DNA of 64,000 nt, taken from the NCBI RefSeq assembly GCF_026914265.1, contig NC_069135.1:10576887-10640886 (forward strand). Direction: 5' to 3'. The position numbers and the translations under genes are program-made. The notes under the pieces are model-generated. The model searched no databases. It saw only the letters and a program-made list of their open reading frames with translations, and had not been told where the DNA came from. Source of the stretch: Mya arenaria. Taxonomy: Eukaryota > Mollusca > Bivalvia > Myida > Myidae. Shown in pieces: positions 50,015-60,687 of this stretch (position 1 is its first letter; every line of letters starts with the position of its first letter).

Positions 50015-50326
50015 GACAGTTGCGTAGCTACATAAAGGCCTTATAGGCCTGGGCCTATAACTTTTTTTTGGAAAAGTTGAATAACTCAAAAATTCAGCAA
50101 AAACTACTCAAACACTTTGAACAACTCAAAAGTCTGCTTTACTTTAACGAAATCAATTTTGGTGCTCTTATTTTTAAACTACGTGCAGGGTGTTTTTCTT
50201 GGTTTTATTGTAATCATTGCAACTGAAATGTATAATTGCGTGTGTGTAATATGCATATAAAAATCCACAAACTCACATAGAATCATCGGGCCTACAAGCT
50301 TTTTAGACCCTAGCTACGCCCCTGTC
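50015..50326. mobile_element. MITE, about 310 bp
   Basis: Ends ACAGTTGCGTAGCTA and TAGCTACGCCCCTGT are inverted with two mismatches; inner AGGCCTGGGCCTATA faces GGGCCTACAAGC. No coding capacity. Confidence 0.75.
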
Positions 50327-50557
50327 AGATATATCTTACTATATACTATAACTCCACAACCTTCTCAATATACTAAAATAGCACCTTCAGCTTAGATTTT
50401 GTCGATTAATTTATCAACTTCATTACTGTATTGTTGTAAAAGAAACTATTAGGGTTTGGTCTGCGTAAGGATGTATTTAAACCCAAATAGAACTACGACT
50501 CAGTCATTATCCTTTAAAAAATGAATGGCCCATGGGTCACACTTTATCGACTACCGG

Positions 50558-50735
50558 GTGGTTGTCCGGTAAGCGCACTGGTAAACGCGCTCGCTTCTCA
50601 CCAAGACGACCCCACGTTCGAATCCCGGCGTGGGCGCATGTGAGTTTGATATAGGGCCGGACATTTGGTTTATCACTCGTTCTCCGATTTCCACCACTAA
50701 ACAAGATCACACCCCCGCGTTAAATCGTGCCAACA
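50558..50735 (+). mobile_element. tRNA-derived SINE
   Basis: GGTTGTCCGGTAAGCGCACT at the head, B-box GTTCGAATCCC at about 50614-50624, then GGGCGCATGTGAGTTTG. Related copies at 3060 (+), 37259 (-) and about 59146 (-). This is the best-kept copy in the window. Confidence 0.8.
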
Positions 50736-51629
50736 TGAGCAATTGGTATAATGATTTTCAAAATCGTTGCAAAATATAATATTATATGTTAAAACTAATA
50801 TTTTGACTCATTTACACAAATTAAAATGATACTGTGGAGGTTTTTTTCGGTGGATGTCGAAAATCTGCGAAAAAAAGGTTGTGCCTTCATCATTTTAAGT
50901 AAATAAATGATACAAAACGTAGTCCCTTCACCCACAACTACTTAAAGTTGATTATCGCGAGATTAACAGCAGTACAAATAGTCATTGGATAGTTAGTAGT
51001 TGGAGTCATAGCTGAAGCTGTAGAAGTGGCAACAACAACAGTATCAACAGCAGCGTCAGTTGTTTTAGGGGAAGCAAAGTCATCACAATATCGGTGGTGG
51101 TGATGGTTGCAGTGGTGGTGGCGTCGCTGGTGTTTTTGCGGTGTTGATGACAGTGGCAATAGTAGAAAAAGTAGTGGTAGTATGGACAGCAAAAACTTAA
51201 AAATTACCAGCTGTATTACTAAGATTTGAAGCGCACACACCAAATGACCAAACATGCTCACCTAATATATCTATTTAAACTTCAATAGAACATAGTGGGT
51301 TGTGTTCGGGGTTATATACTTTTTACAGACACGATCGTGGGAAGTCATTTATCATTTTCAGACGTTGTGGGAAGGGGGGGGGGGGGGTAATAAAGAAAAC
51401 GAGTCACTCAAGGGTGATGATTTTATGTCGGCCAAAATATGTTCTTACACAGATCAAGGTATGAAGAAAATGCAAGATGCATCTGTTATACGAAAATGAA
51501 TTCATCGTGTCCTAGAATGTGTTCATGATGATGTAAACACAACTGAAGTAGATTTGACATTCGAAGTTCAATTTCACCAATATGATATATTTTCAAGTTT
51601 CGATTGTATTTTCCATGGTGTTTACGTAT
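50736..51629. other. Unassigned stretch with GTGGTG-rich low complexity
   Basis: 50990-51190 is rich in GTT/GGT/GCA triplets, giving a spurious 107-codon minus-strand frame. A G-run lies at about 51376-51388. No gene recognised. Confidence 0.4.
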
Positions 51630-51769
51630 ACAGTATAACTCCGTTGGCTCGTTGGCCCGAAAATGTTTCATTATACTGAAGGTAGCTATTCCCGCTTGGC
51701 TCGAATTTTCCGAGGCTCGAGGTATTTTTGCCGGTCGGTATGAGTTCGAGCCAATGGGGTTCGACAGTA
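51630..51769. mobile_element. Short MITE, about 140 bp
   Basis: Starts ACAGTATAACTCCGTTGGCT and ends AGCCAATGGGGTTCGACAGT, inverted copies with several mismatches. Non-coding. Confidence 0.7.
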
Positions 51770-52042
51770 CTAAAGAGTTTTATAAAAAAATACAGTGATC
51801 AACGGCAAAGCTAAAAAAATGAATAATTAAGAGTTTTCGTATCTTTTATAAAATGCGAAATCAATCAAGCTTTCCATTGCAAAATTAAGATCTATACGCT
51901 TAGTAAAACCCCTAAATACATTAGATTGATACAGTTAGATTCATAAAAGTCAATATAGGTAACATTTACATTCCAAATAAAACGGTTGTCGTAAGCGTAC
52001 CATTTTGATTGACAGCTGCCACATGTTTAAAACAGTTTAATC

Positions 52043-52367
52043 TTACTCATTAAAGCTTCACTCTCACAGATTGAAAGTTTTGACAATTTTTTAAATGATT
52101 TTGTCTTGGAACGAGCTAATTTTTGCGAAAGTCCATGGAAAGCAGTTATATAAGACTGCTGACAAAAATTAGATCGCAGATTTTTATATCTAAGTTCAAA
52201 AGTTGATGTTAGTAACTGGGAATATAAAAAAACTAAAATTTGATCTTTTGTCAGCAATCTTTTATCATTAGTTTGCAGACATTTACGCCAATTTTTTCTC
52301 TTTCCAAGACAAAAAATAAAAAGTTCTAGAAATGGTATAACTGTGAGAGTGCAGCTGTTATTAAAGA
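52043..52367. mobile_element. Palindromic MITE, about 325 bp
   Basis: Ends AGCTTCACTCTCACAG and CTGTGAGAGTGCAGCT are inverted; inner arms TTTTGTCTTGGAACGAGC and TCTTTCCAAGACAAAAA, and AGACTGCTGACAAAAATTAG and TTTGTCAGCAATCTT, also face each other. The 115-codon minus-strand frame over it is a by-product. Confidence 0.85.
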
Positions 52368-52392
52368 CCAACAATATAGTTTATGTATAAGT

Positions 52393-52611
52393 TTATATTA
52401 ATTTTAACTTGTCAATAATTGTTCGGAGACTAGGTGGTCTACGACCCAGTTTTGATAGCGACATTGTTGTTTTTTCATTGTATTGTTTATCTAGCAATTT
52501 ACTGCTGGCAGGGTTATTAGTCACACCCTTGCTCTGTGCTCTTTTGAGTTTTCTAGGAATGTAGGCTTGACTATACTTATTTGGAGGCACTATTTTTAGA
52601 TCCGTTCCCAT
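52393..52611 (-). CDS. Basic 72-residue open frame, hypothetical
   Basis: Starts MGTDLKIVPPNKYSQAYIPR and ends LRTIIDKLKLI; basic, Ser/Lys/Pro-rich, with no signal peptide or membrane segment and no family I know. It has a more coding-like mix than most frames here, and lies between a MITE and an unassigned stretch inside the 49.5-53.7 kb inverted-repeat interval. It could be a single small exon, a remnant of a transposon protein, or chance. Confidence 0.25.
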   Translation of the reverse strand: MGTDLKIVPPNKYSQAYIPRKLKRAQSKGVTNNPASSKLLDKQYNEKTTMSLSKLGRRPPSLRTIIDKLKLI

Positions 52612-52917
52612 GGGGTATACTCAACATTTCATTGGTCAACCAGTACGTATAGTGAATATTTTGGCGACAGCAGTCTGAATTTTTATTCTGCCTTCAGTGC
52701 GCAAAAAGATCGCTGATTGACCGTTTTACATTGTAATTGTCTTTTTTTAAGTTTTTGTGGAATACAGATAGCATTGTTCAGTAAGTTCATGTTTTTGTAT
52801 TTTATGTTATCCTTGACTCGTATATTATATTATATTTTATGTGAAAAATGTATTTTTATTGTTTCATCATCCTCATTTCTATTGTGAACGATTAGTAAAT
52901 TTAAGTTCATTGTTAAT

Positions 52918-53010
52918 TTCAGATAACAGTTGAAAGTTGTACATTGAAACGTTTAAAGTTGTACGTTGAAAGTTGTACATTGAAACGCTTAAAGTTGTAC
53001 GTTGAAAGTC
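52918..53010. repeat. Short reiterations of GTTGAAAGTTGTAC-type units
   Basis: GTTGAAAGTTGTACATTGAA and related AAGTTGTACGTTGAAAGT alternate about four times, including a roughly 35-bp unit repeated twice. Local tandem duplication of unknown origin. Confidence 0.75.
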
Positions 53011-53546
53011 GTGCGTTATATGACGATGTTTGAACGTTGTATGAGCGTTGTTTGAGTTACTGACAATAAAACGTATAAATTGACAGTGTCTACAGTTTGT
53101 TTCCGGAACTTAATCAGGCTCAACCCGCGCCCAGTGTTTAACCGGGTTGAAGGCCGTGAAATCTAACAATAATTATGTATAACACAACACTTCGTAATAT
53201 CTTTCTTGGCTAAATTAAATACATTCTTCCAAATCTTGACCCAAATCGCAGCAATTCCCTAGGCACGATAACATGAGAATTTGACCTTAGATTCTCGGTC
53301 AATTAGAGGTTAGTGTGTAGCTGAAGTTGACTCTCGCGTAGAAATGAAAACTGGAAAAAATGGCTGGTATTTCTTGGCATGAATACCAAGTAACTGTGCG
53401 CTAGGCAGCTATGCCGTACGGCCGACATTGAATAAGAGCTTCATGTTATGATTGAAAATACTGAATAATAGCAACTGACTATTGTTAATTAAAGTAGGAA
53501 GTGTTATTTGAACAGCAATTTGTAATGAAAAATACTTAAAAGAAAG

Positions 53547-53562
53547 TCCCGCGAGCCGGATA
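53547..53562 (-). pseudogene. Duplicated 3' stub of the tRNA-Tyr gene
   Basis: The last 16 bases of the tRNA-Tyr gene (acceptor 3' strand plus part of the T-arm) recur exactly 350 bases away, with the same flanking sequence (53388-53546 resembles 53735-53896). The copy stops abruptly inside the T-arm and runs into unrelated DNA, so it cannot make a tRNA. Confidence 0.85.
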
Positions 53563-53589
53563 AAGATTGTACGTAATTGTAAACTATTT

Positions 53590-53747
53590 AATATGTAAAA
53601 ATAAACGACCAAACGTTGATTATTTGTTTATTAGGTGTATCATAGAGTACTAAAACACATTTTTTTATGATTCTCAGTCCAAGAGATCACCCTAGGGACC
53701 AATCGCTTGACTGGCCAAAAAAATGCAGTCCAAATACCAAGTAACTG
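53590..53747. repeat. Right arm of a long inverted repeat (partner 49466-49625)
   Basis: Reverse complement of the left arm. It falls between the two copies of the tRNA-Tyr-flank duplication, so the inverted repeat and that duplication are linked in history. Confidence 0.9.
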
Positions 53748-53896
53748 TGCGCTAGGCAGCTATGCCGTACGGCCGACATTAAATAAGAGCTTAATGTTAA
53801 GATTGAAAATACTGAATAATAGCAACTGACTATTGTAATAAACGTAGGGAGTGTTATTTGAACAGCAATTTGTAATGAAAAATATTTAAAAGAAAG

Positions 53897-53986
53897 TCCC
53901 GCGAGCCGGATTTGAACCAGCGACCTAAGGATTCCAGTTGAGATAACCACTACAGTCCTCCGCTCTGCCAACTGAGCTATCGCGGG
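53897..53986 (-). tRNA. tRNA-Tyr (GUA), intron-containing
   Basis: Ninety bases on the minus strand. Acceptor stem CCCGCGA/TCGCGGG pairs fully, the D-arm is GCTCAGTTGGCAGAGC, the anticodon arm is GAGGA-CTGTAG, the T-arm is GCTGG-TTCAAAT-CCGGC, and the discriminator is A. A 17-base intron (about 53933-53949) interrupts the anticodon loop after G37, as in eukaryotic tRNA-Tyr genes; spliced length is 73. T-runs that could stop Pol III follow the 3' end. It lies 149 bases from the ARPC4 start codon, divergently. It looks functional. Confidence 0.96.
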
Positions 53987-54112
53987 TTGATATCATATAG
54001 AGCAAAGTTAAGATTTAAACCTAAAATCGATCTAAGCAGATTCTGGTTCCCGTCACAAGTAGTCATCGGTGTACGGAACCAGCAACCTAGACCAAAGGGG
54101 GCGCTGATTTCA

Positions 54113-54120
54113 ACTTCCGG
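54113..54120 (+). promoter_or_regulatory. ETS-type site ACTTCCGG at the ARPC4 promoter
   Basis: ACTTCCGG 15 bases before the inferred ARPC4 ATG, in a locally GC-rich stretch. ETS-family sites of this form are frequent at start sites of animal housekeeping genes. The same 149-bp interval serves as the 5' side of the divergent tRNA-Tyr gene. Confidence 0.4.
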
Positions 54121-54134
54121 CTAAAACACAGGAG

Positions 54135-57100
54135 ATGGTGGGTGGAAATAATTTTACTTTTTGCTGTTTTTCCTTGTAAATATTTAGTTAAAAGGTCCGA
54201 CAAGATGACATTAAATAATGTGTTTGCTTTAGATGTCATCATATATATATTTGGCCTCTCTGTTTTCTCATTAAATCTACAGTGCACCCGGCGTAAATAT
54301 GCGGAAGTGAATGCAATAAAAAGCTAACATGTACAAGCCACTCAATGATTGAATTGATGGTTTTTATATGAACAGTTTTATCTGTAAACATTCAAAAGTT
54401 CTATAACAGAACATATGAACAGTTATAATCTGTGTTGCGGTATTGTTATTATTCATTCTTGTCAGATTTGATATGTCCCATTAGTCGTACATGTCTCATG
54501 ATTTAATTATGTATTGTACTGTAGGCCCTGTGTTGTATCTAACCAATATTGGGCACCGAATAAATACTGATAATTGTTCCATTTTGTATTGGAATGTATT
54601 CCTTTCAAAAATAATCTGGTACTTATATCAAATGATATTTGACAGCATTTCAAGTTGTTCATTACTTTCATGTAGTGTTTCCGCTCTTTTGACTGCCAGA
54701 AATGTGCCGTGTCGCAATTTCATCTTGCCATGTGCCTCGTCATTGTAATTTGACAGCTTCTTGCGTATTTGTGTAATGAGAAGACAACATGTTTAAAATA
54801 TAAGTAATCTCTTAATCTGATTATTGACTTGCATATCATCCAATTATTGGAACATCTGGCGACTAGGCAAACCTATTGAATATCTGCCAATCAAAATGTA
54901 CAATGACAACACTCACTCCGGATTATAAAAGATTGTTAAGTGCAATAAAAAAAGTAAAAGGAATGATTTAAAATGTTGTCACACACTTTAAAGGTTACTA
55001 GTGTAAGTTATGTTCATTTATTCAGGCTTTCATGTGGGCCTTCTTTTCCTACTTTTTTGTTTGGTTCCTACTTTTTCTTAAAAAAACCCTACTATCCCTA
55101 CTTTTTTGGTAAAAATAGTGTGAGAAATAATAGAAAAGTTTTAACTAATTGCATTAATTAATTAATGCATAAATCCAAATCAGGAAGCCATTTCTAGTAT
55201 TTTTGTAGAATAAATTTGATTCAGTAGGTCTCCAGTGATGCAAGAGGGGTTGCTATGATGAGAATGAGTGTTGCATTTGTGACAAGTCAAAGACTCCAAT
55301 TTCAAGGTTCATCTGCTCATCCTGTGGCTGATCCCCTCTTAAAACCCTGGTCCCAATTTCTCGAAACTTCTTAAGCTTAACAGGCTTAAGTCGCTTATTT
55401 CAATTAGCCAAAATACATACTGAAAATGGATTTTGATAAATGAAAAATGGTTTATTCTGATAATCATACAGATTTTTCCTACATAATTTCAAAAAAAAAT
55501 TGAAGAAGTAAATATAACACATTTTATAGAACAACGAAAATTATGAGATTAGCTTAATCCTGTTATAAGGAACTTAAGAAGTTTCGAGAAATTGGGGCCT
55601 GGTTTCTAAGTTAAGATAACTACATGTACATCACATATGATGAATAGGTTTAGTAGTCATTTATTTGCATTACCAAAAAGGTAAGTAAAAAGCCCTACTA
55701 TCCCTACTTTTTATGCCCCCGAAGGTGGGCATATTAAAATCGCACCGTCCGTCCGTCCGGCTCTGTAACTTTCCCTTGTATGGACAGATTTTAAAATAAC
55801 TTGCCACATGTGTTCCACATACCAAGATGACGTGTCACGTGCAAGACCCGTGTCCCTACCTCAAAGGTCAAGGTCACACTTAGTGTTTATTCACAGTGGA
55901 GTGCTGCATACAAGGACATAGGGTATAGGTTGCCGTGTCCGGGCTGTAACTTTCTCTTGTATGGACAGATTTTAAAATAACTTGCCACATGTGTTCCACA
56001 TACCAAGACGACGTGTCGCCTGCAAGACCCGTGTCCCTACCTCAAAGGTCAAGGTCACACTTAGTGTTTATTCACAATAGAGTGCTGCATATAAGGACAT
56101 AGAGTATAGGTTGTCGTGTCCGGGCTGTAACTTTCCCTTGTATGGACAGATTTAAAATAACTTGCCCAATGTGTTCCACATACGAAGACGACGTGTCGCG
56201 TGCAAGACCCGTGTCCCTACCTCAAAGGTCAAGGTCACACTTAGTGTTTATTCACAATGGAGTGCTGCATACAAGGACATAGGGTATAGGTTGTCGTGTC
56301 CGGGCTGTAACTTTCTCTTGTATGGACAGATTTTAAAATAACTTTCCACATGTGTTCCACACACCAAGATGACGTGTCGCGTGCAAGACCCGTGTCCCTA
56401 CCTCAAAGGTCAAGGTCACACTTAGTGTTTATTCACAATGGAGTGCTGCATACATTACAAGGACATAGGGTATAGGTTGTTGTGTCCGGGCTGTAACTTT
56501 CTCTTGTATGGACAGATTTTAAAATAACTTGCCACATGTGTTCCACACACCAAGACAACGTGTTGCGTGCAAGACCCATGTCCCTACCTCAAAGGTCAAG
56601 GTCACACTTAGTGTTTATTCACAATGGAGTGCTGCATACAAGGACATAGGGTATAGGTTGTCGTGTCGGGCTGTAACTTTCTCTTGTATGGACAGATTTT
56701 AAAATAACTTGCTACATGTGTTCCACATACGAAGTCGTGTGCAAGACCCATGTCCCTACCTCTAAGGTAAAATATACCTGTGTTTATTCACAAGGGAATT
56801 ATGAATATAAGGACATAACAGTGTAGGTTGTCAAGTATGGGTGGTATTTTTTATGTTCAGAGGCAATTTAAAATACCTTGCCATATGTATTTGACACGTA
56901 AAGGCAAGATCAACTTTTCATGTGCTGACCTTGTTCGTAGGTCAATGTCACATTCGGGGGCATTCGTCGCATACTGTGACAGCTCTTGTTGCTCTTAATA
57001 TTCCTATTTTTCCCTACTTTTTCAAAAAAATCCTGTTATTGGTCTCTTGAAAGCCTGTTTATTGTTAAATTGGTAATAAGCATAGGCCTAGGTGATGCTC

Positions 57101-58985
57101 AAATAAACCTTATGTTCAGAATGTAATAATGTAAATAAAGTGTTAATTCTTTTATAATATCGTCCAGGAGATGTATCTGTCCTTGTCTTCTGTATAAATG
57201 GACCATCTCTGAACAGAGACAAAATGCCTACGTACTAAGTTGTTTGGCAATTAGTGAAGTACAAGGTCCTTGGTGTCCCCCTACTTTCACCCACTTGCTT
57301 ATAGAACTCACTTTAACTTTATTATGGAACAATTGTTAACGATTTTTTCCATCTGAAAAAACACTGAATAAGTAATATCCTTGCAAGTTGCGTATTATAA
57401 TTTGCTTGCCCAAAGACTTCCCTGAAGCAAAGTGGAGTTCATCTCACCCAGCAAATTTTGTTATATACTATAAAATTAATGTTCTTGTTTATATTTCAGG
57501 CTGCCACACTTAAGCCATACCTGACGGCTATACGCCACACATTAGAGGCTGCTATGTGCCTTGAGAACTTTAATTCACAAAATGTTGAGCGACATAACAA
57601 GCCAGAAGTTGAAGTAAAGTAAGTGTGAAATACAGACATGATGACATATTTTTGATTTGATCATGTTTATGAAGGTATCATAATTTGTTGGGTCAATGCC
57701 AGTAGGTATCAGCTCATCTTTAATACTCTTGTGTACTGTATTAAACTCCTCTTTCAATTAAATCACATTCAATTGTTTACATCAGGTTTTGTTCATTTCA
57801 ACAGAAGCAGCAAGGAGTTGCTACTGACACCAGTGGTAATAAGCAGGAATGAAAAGGAGAAAGTTTTAATAGAAGGATCCATCAACTCGTTGCGCATCAG
57901 CATCGGAGTGAAACAGGTGTGTTACCAATGTGTTGCAGAGGTTTTTTTAATTTATTTTTAAAATTATAATATGGGCAGATTAAAATCATAACTGGTAAGT
58001 GTAGTGTCATAAAGAGTTTAACTAAAAACACATTTTTTTAGCATTTCAATAACATACTGTACCTGGAATTTTTCTTCTGCTTTCAGAGTGATGAAATAGA
58101 AAAAATACTGTGTCACAAGTTCATGAGGTTTATGATGATGAGAGCAGAAAACTTTGTGGTTCTACGAAGAAAGCCAGTAGAGGTATATGATTTTGCTATA
58201 TGCTTGCGTACCTTTTATATGGTAAGGCCATGTTTAACTGATCAAATGGGGGCTGTCTATAAAAGCATATTATTATTATGTAATAACAACAGTATTTTTG
58301 GCATCATTTGACACATACATGTAGGTCTTGATAACAAAACTGTTTTCAAAATAAAGCAATGAAAACAGCCTTGATGAAGCTTATACAACCATGGAACAAA
58401 TAAAGAAGTTAACTAATGCAAAAACAAATGTTTCACTATTAAGTAATTTATGAACCCGCAAGTGTAGAATTTTGTATTAATTTTTTTGCTGAGTGTAGAA
58501 GATATGTTTAAAATCGAAAGCTGACACTGAATATAAAATCAAATTGTTATGGCCTAAATTGTATTGTAACTGTGAGATTGAACCATAAAACCCCCCATTT
58601 ACTATGACTTCAACTGATGTTTGGGTTACACTGTTAAAGGTACCAACACTACTCCTGGTGTTCTTCAATTTGTACTATAAAGGGAATCATAACAACACTA
58701 TAAACAATGTGTTATCATGCATTTATTTGTGTAATCTTTAAGCACTTTTGAAAGCCATGATTGTTTTCCTTCTCTCATTACATGTAGCCATTGTTCTTTT
58801 CTTTTCAGGGCTACGACATTAGTTTCCTTATCACCAATTTCCACACAGAACAAATGTTCAAACATAAACTGCTAGACTTCATCATTCATTTTATGGAAGA
58901 AATTGACAAGGAAATCAATGAAATGAAACTAGCAGTTAACTCCAGGGCCCGGCTCAGTGCAGAAGAATTCTTGAAAAGATTTTAG
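54135..58985 (+). CDS. ARPC4: ARP2/3 complex subunit 4 (p20), five exons, complete
   Basis: Core scaffold subunit of the ARP2/3 complex that nucleates branched actin. Exons 54135-54137 (ATG only, inferred), 57500-57618, 57805-57916, 58087-58182 and 58809-58985 give 507 nt, or 168 residues, exactly the length I know for the animal protein. Landmarks: [98 protein letters not shown] and a final EEFLKRF. Later junctions are GT-AG with matching phases. The first exon is set by the need for an in-frame Met directly before the acceptor at 57499, and by ATG followed by donor GTGGGT just after an ETS-type site. Intron 1 (54138-57499) is filled with repeats. Confidence 0.95.
55345..55605. mobile_element. 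MITE, copy 2 of the family also at 21300-21548
   Basis: Starts GGTCCCAATTTCTCGAAACT and ends AGTTTCGAGAAATTGGGGCC, close inverted copies; next to them AAGCTTAACAGGCTTAAG and CTTAATCCTGTTATAAGG. In ARPC4 intron 1. Confidence 0.85.
55710..56990. mobile_element. Array-bearing element with about 182-bp units in ARPC4 intron 1
   Basis: Outer TATGCCCCCGAAGG and inverted TTCGGGGGCAT mark the ends. Inside are six good units and one eroded unit of about 182 bp, each with GGCTGTAACTTTCTCTTGTA, TGTTCCACATACCAAG, CAAGACCCGTGTCCCTACCT, AGGTCAAGGTCACACTTAGT and GACATAGGGTATAGG. It splits a T-rich CCTACTTTTT repeat, which resumes near 57000. Non-autonomous. Confidence 0.88.
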
Positions 58986-58989
58986 CATC

Positions 58990-60685
58990 ATATTTGTAAG
59001 TACAAACATAATTATTAATTCAGTCTAAACTTTTTATTTTACAATCATCATAAAACAAGTTAAATTTTATTACTCTCTCAATGGCACTCTGTACGGGAAG
59101 AGTGTCGTTTGTGCTGCTGGTGAAAGATAAAGCAACAACAAGGTGACCATAACCCAAACTCACATGCACCCTGGCTGGTAACCTGTAATAAAAACATCGG
59201 TGATATTTTCTTTTACCTTTATCTTAGTGCATTAAGTGTTAAGGGCATCTGACACTGGCCAATTTTGCAATCAAGGAGACATCATTTATTTAGCCCTGTA
59301 TTGATCTGACAGTTTAACAATATTGTTTATACTATACTATGTTTACTAAGGAGTCCTGGACTCCTTTGAAGTTGCTCTTCTTACTTGAGAACAGGGAAAT
59401 TTATATAGCATACAGATGTACATGTGGTATATAATCATTAAGATTTCCAACTTACTAGCTACTTTCATTTAAATCATAATTATTAACTTTCCATTTTACA
59501 TGCATGTTCTCATTGTCAACATGTACACTTATATTCAGCACCAGAAATGACCACAGTTAATCTTTGTTGTCGTTTCAGAGTTTTATAGTTTTTGATGATA
59601 GTGCAAAACCATAATGAGGAAACCAAAACAGACTACAGCCAACATTCACATGCTTCTAGCCACATAAAAGTGTGCACTGCAGCCCACGATGTTGGATACA
59701 GTGTCCCAGTGCTTCACATTTTGTAGCCAAAAAGATGTACTTACTTTAACCAAAATGATTAATTTCCTTGTGTTTTTTAAGGATAAATTGCGTCCCTAAA
59801 ATTGTTATATAAATCCAATTGAATTTTATATTTTCTCATGATAAGCAAAGCATACAAACAAATCATACTGACAGAAATTGTTGTAATCAGTAGAATAGTG
59901 AGGATTATAAAGTATGACATTCCATTCATATTATTAAAAATTGTGTGCCAGATTAAACTCTGAATGGTGTGAAATGTGAGAAATTTTTGGAGAGAATAGT
60001 TATGAAGAAATAGTGTAGTGAGAAGCATTTTGGTACTGGCCGGGTGCTACCGGATATTGTTCATACCTTCATTCATTATAGGTTTCCTTCATTATACATT
60101 GGTTATGGACTTTATATCTCTGTTAACAGTATAGTAAATGCATTTTTTTTTACTAAGATTGCTTCAGATCATTGATATGGTCTTTACTAATTTATTACAG
60201 GATAAAGCGGTACTTTTTATCATAATTATATACAAAGTCTTGTACATTATGTAACTTTCTAAAGAATATTTTCTGGTCTTTGACCAAATATAAGCTTTTT
60301 GTTTATAAATAAAAGCCTGAAATATCTGCCTACAAGAGGAAGGTACTACTTTGCCTGCAATATCTTATCAAGTTGATGTAGTATTCGCTTATACAGCCAT
60401 TTCTTCTTTGATTGTTATGTCTATGCTGTAAATTTCGTTATATAGAACTATTTGATATTTGTACAAATGAATACTTGCTATGCATATAAATAATAAAATA
60501 TATTGTTTTTATCATCCTGTGTTTTGACTGCAATGTATATGCATTTCTAAGGTGCGATAACTTTATCTTTGGAAATAAAAACCAAAATCTGAATTATGTA
60601 TCTTACCCTGCTCTGCTCAAGGTACATGATAAGATACCATTTACATAACATTTTTAGTCATAAACCAAGAGAAAAGATCGGGCCT
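58990..60685. other. ARPC4 3'UTR and downstream AT-rich sequence
   Basis: Several AATAAA-like signals (for example near 60306 and 60490). A SINE scrap at about 59146-59180 (reverse). No other gene recognised. Confidence 0.4.
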
Positions 60686-60687
60686 GG

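Larger units (their letters stand above)
53388..53911. repeat. Direct duplication around the tRNA-Tyr 3' end, 350-bp offset
   Basis: 53388-53562 and 53735-53911 are about 90 per cent alike by eye. Both begin ATACCAAGTAACTGTGCGC and end inside the tRNA. The DNA between the two copies (53563-53734) includes the right arm of a long inverted repeat whose partner is near 49.5 kb. Confidence 0.85.

Noticed and set aside
50938-51261. 107-codon minus-strand frame with His and Ser/Thr runs
   Set aside because: Low-complexity triplet-rich DNA; no family resemblance or splice support.
52027-52374. 115-codon minus-strand frame
   Set aside because: Spans the palindromic MITE from end to end.
43500-53900. 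LTR retroelement or capsid-bearing element in the transposon-rich stretch
   Set aside because: I saw no paired LTRs, protease, integrase or capsid-like reading; the reverse transcriptase pieces are of the non-LTR type.
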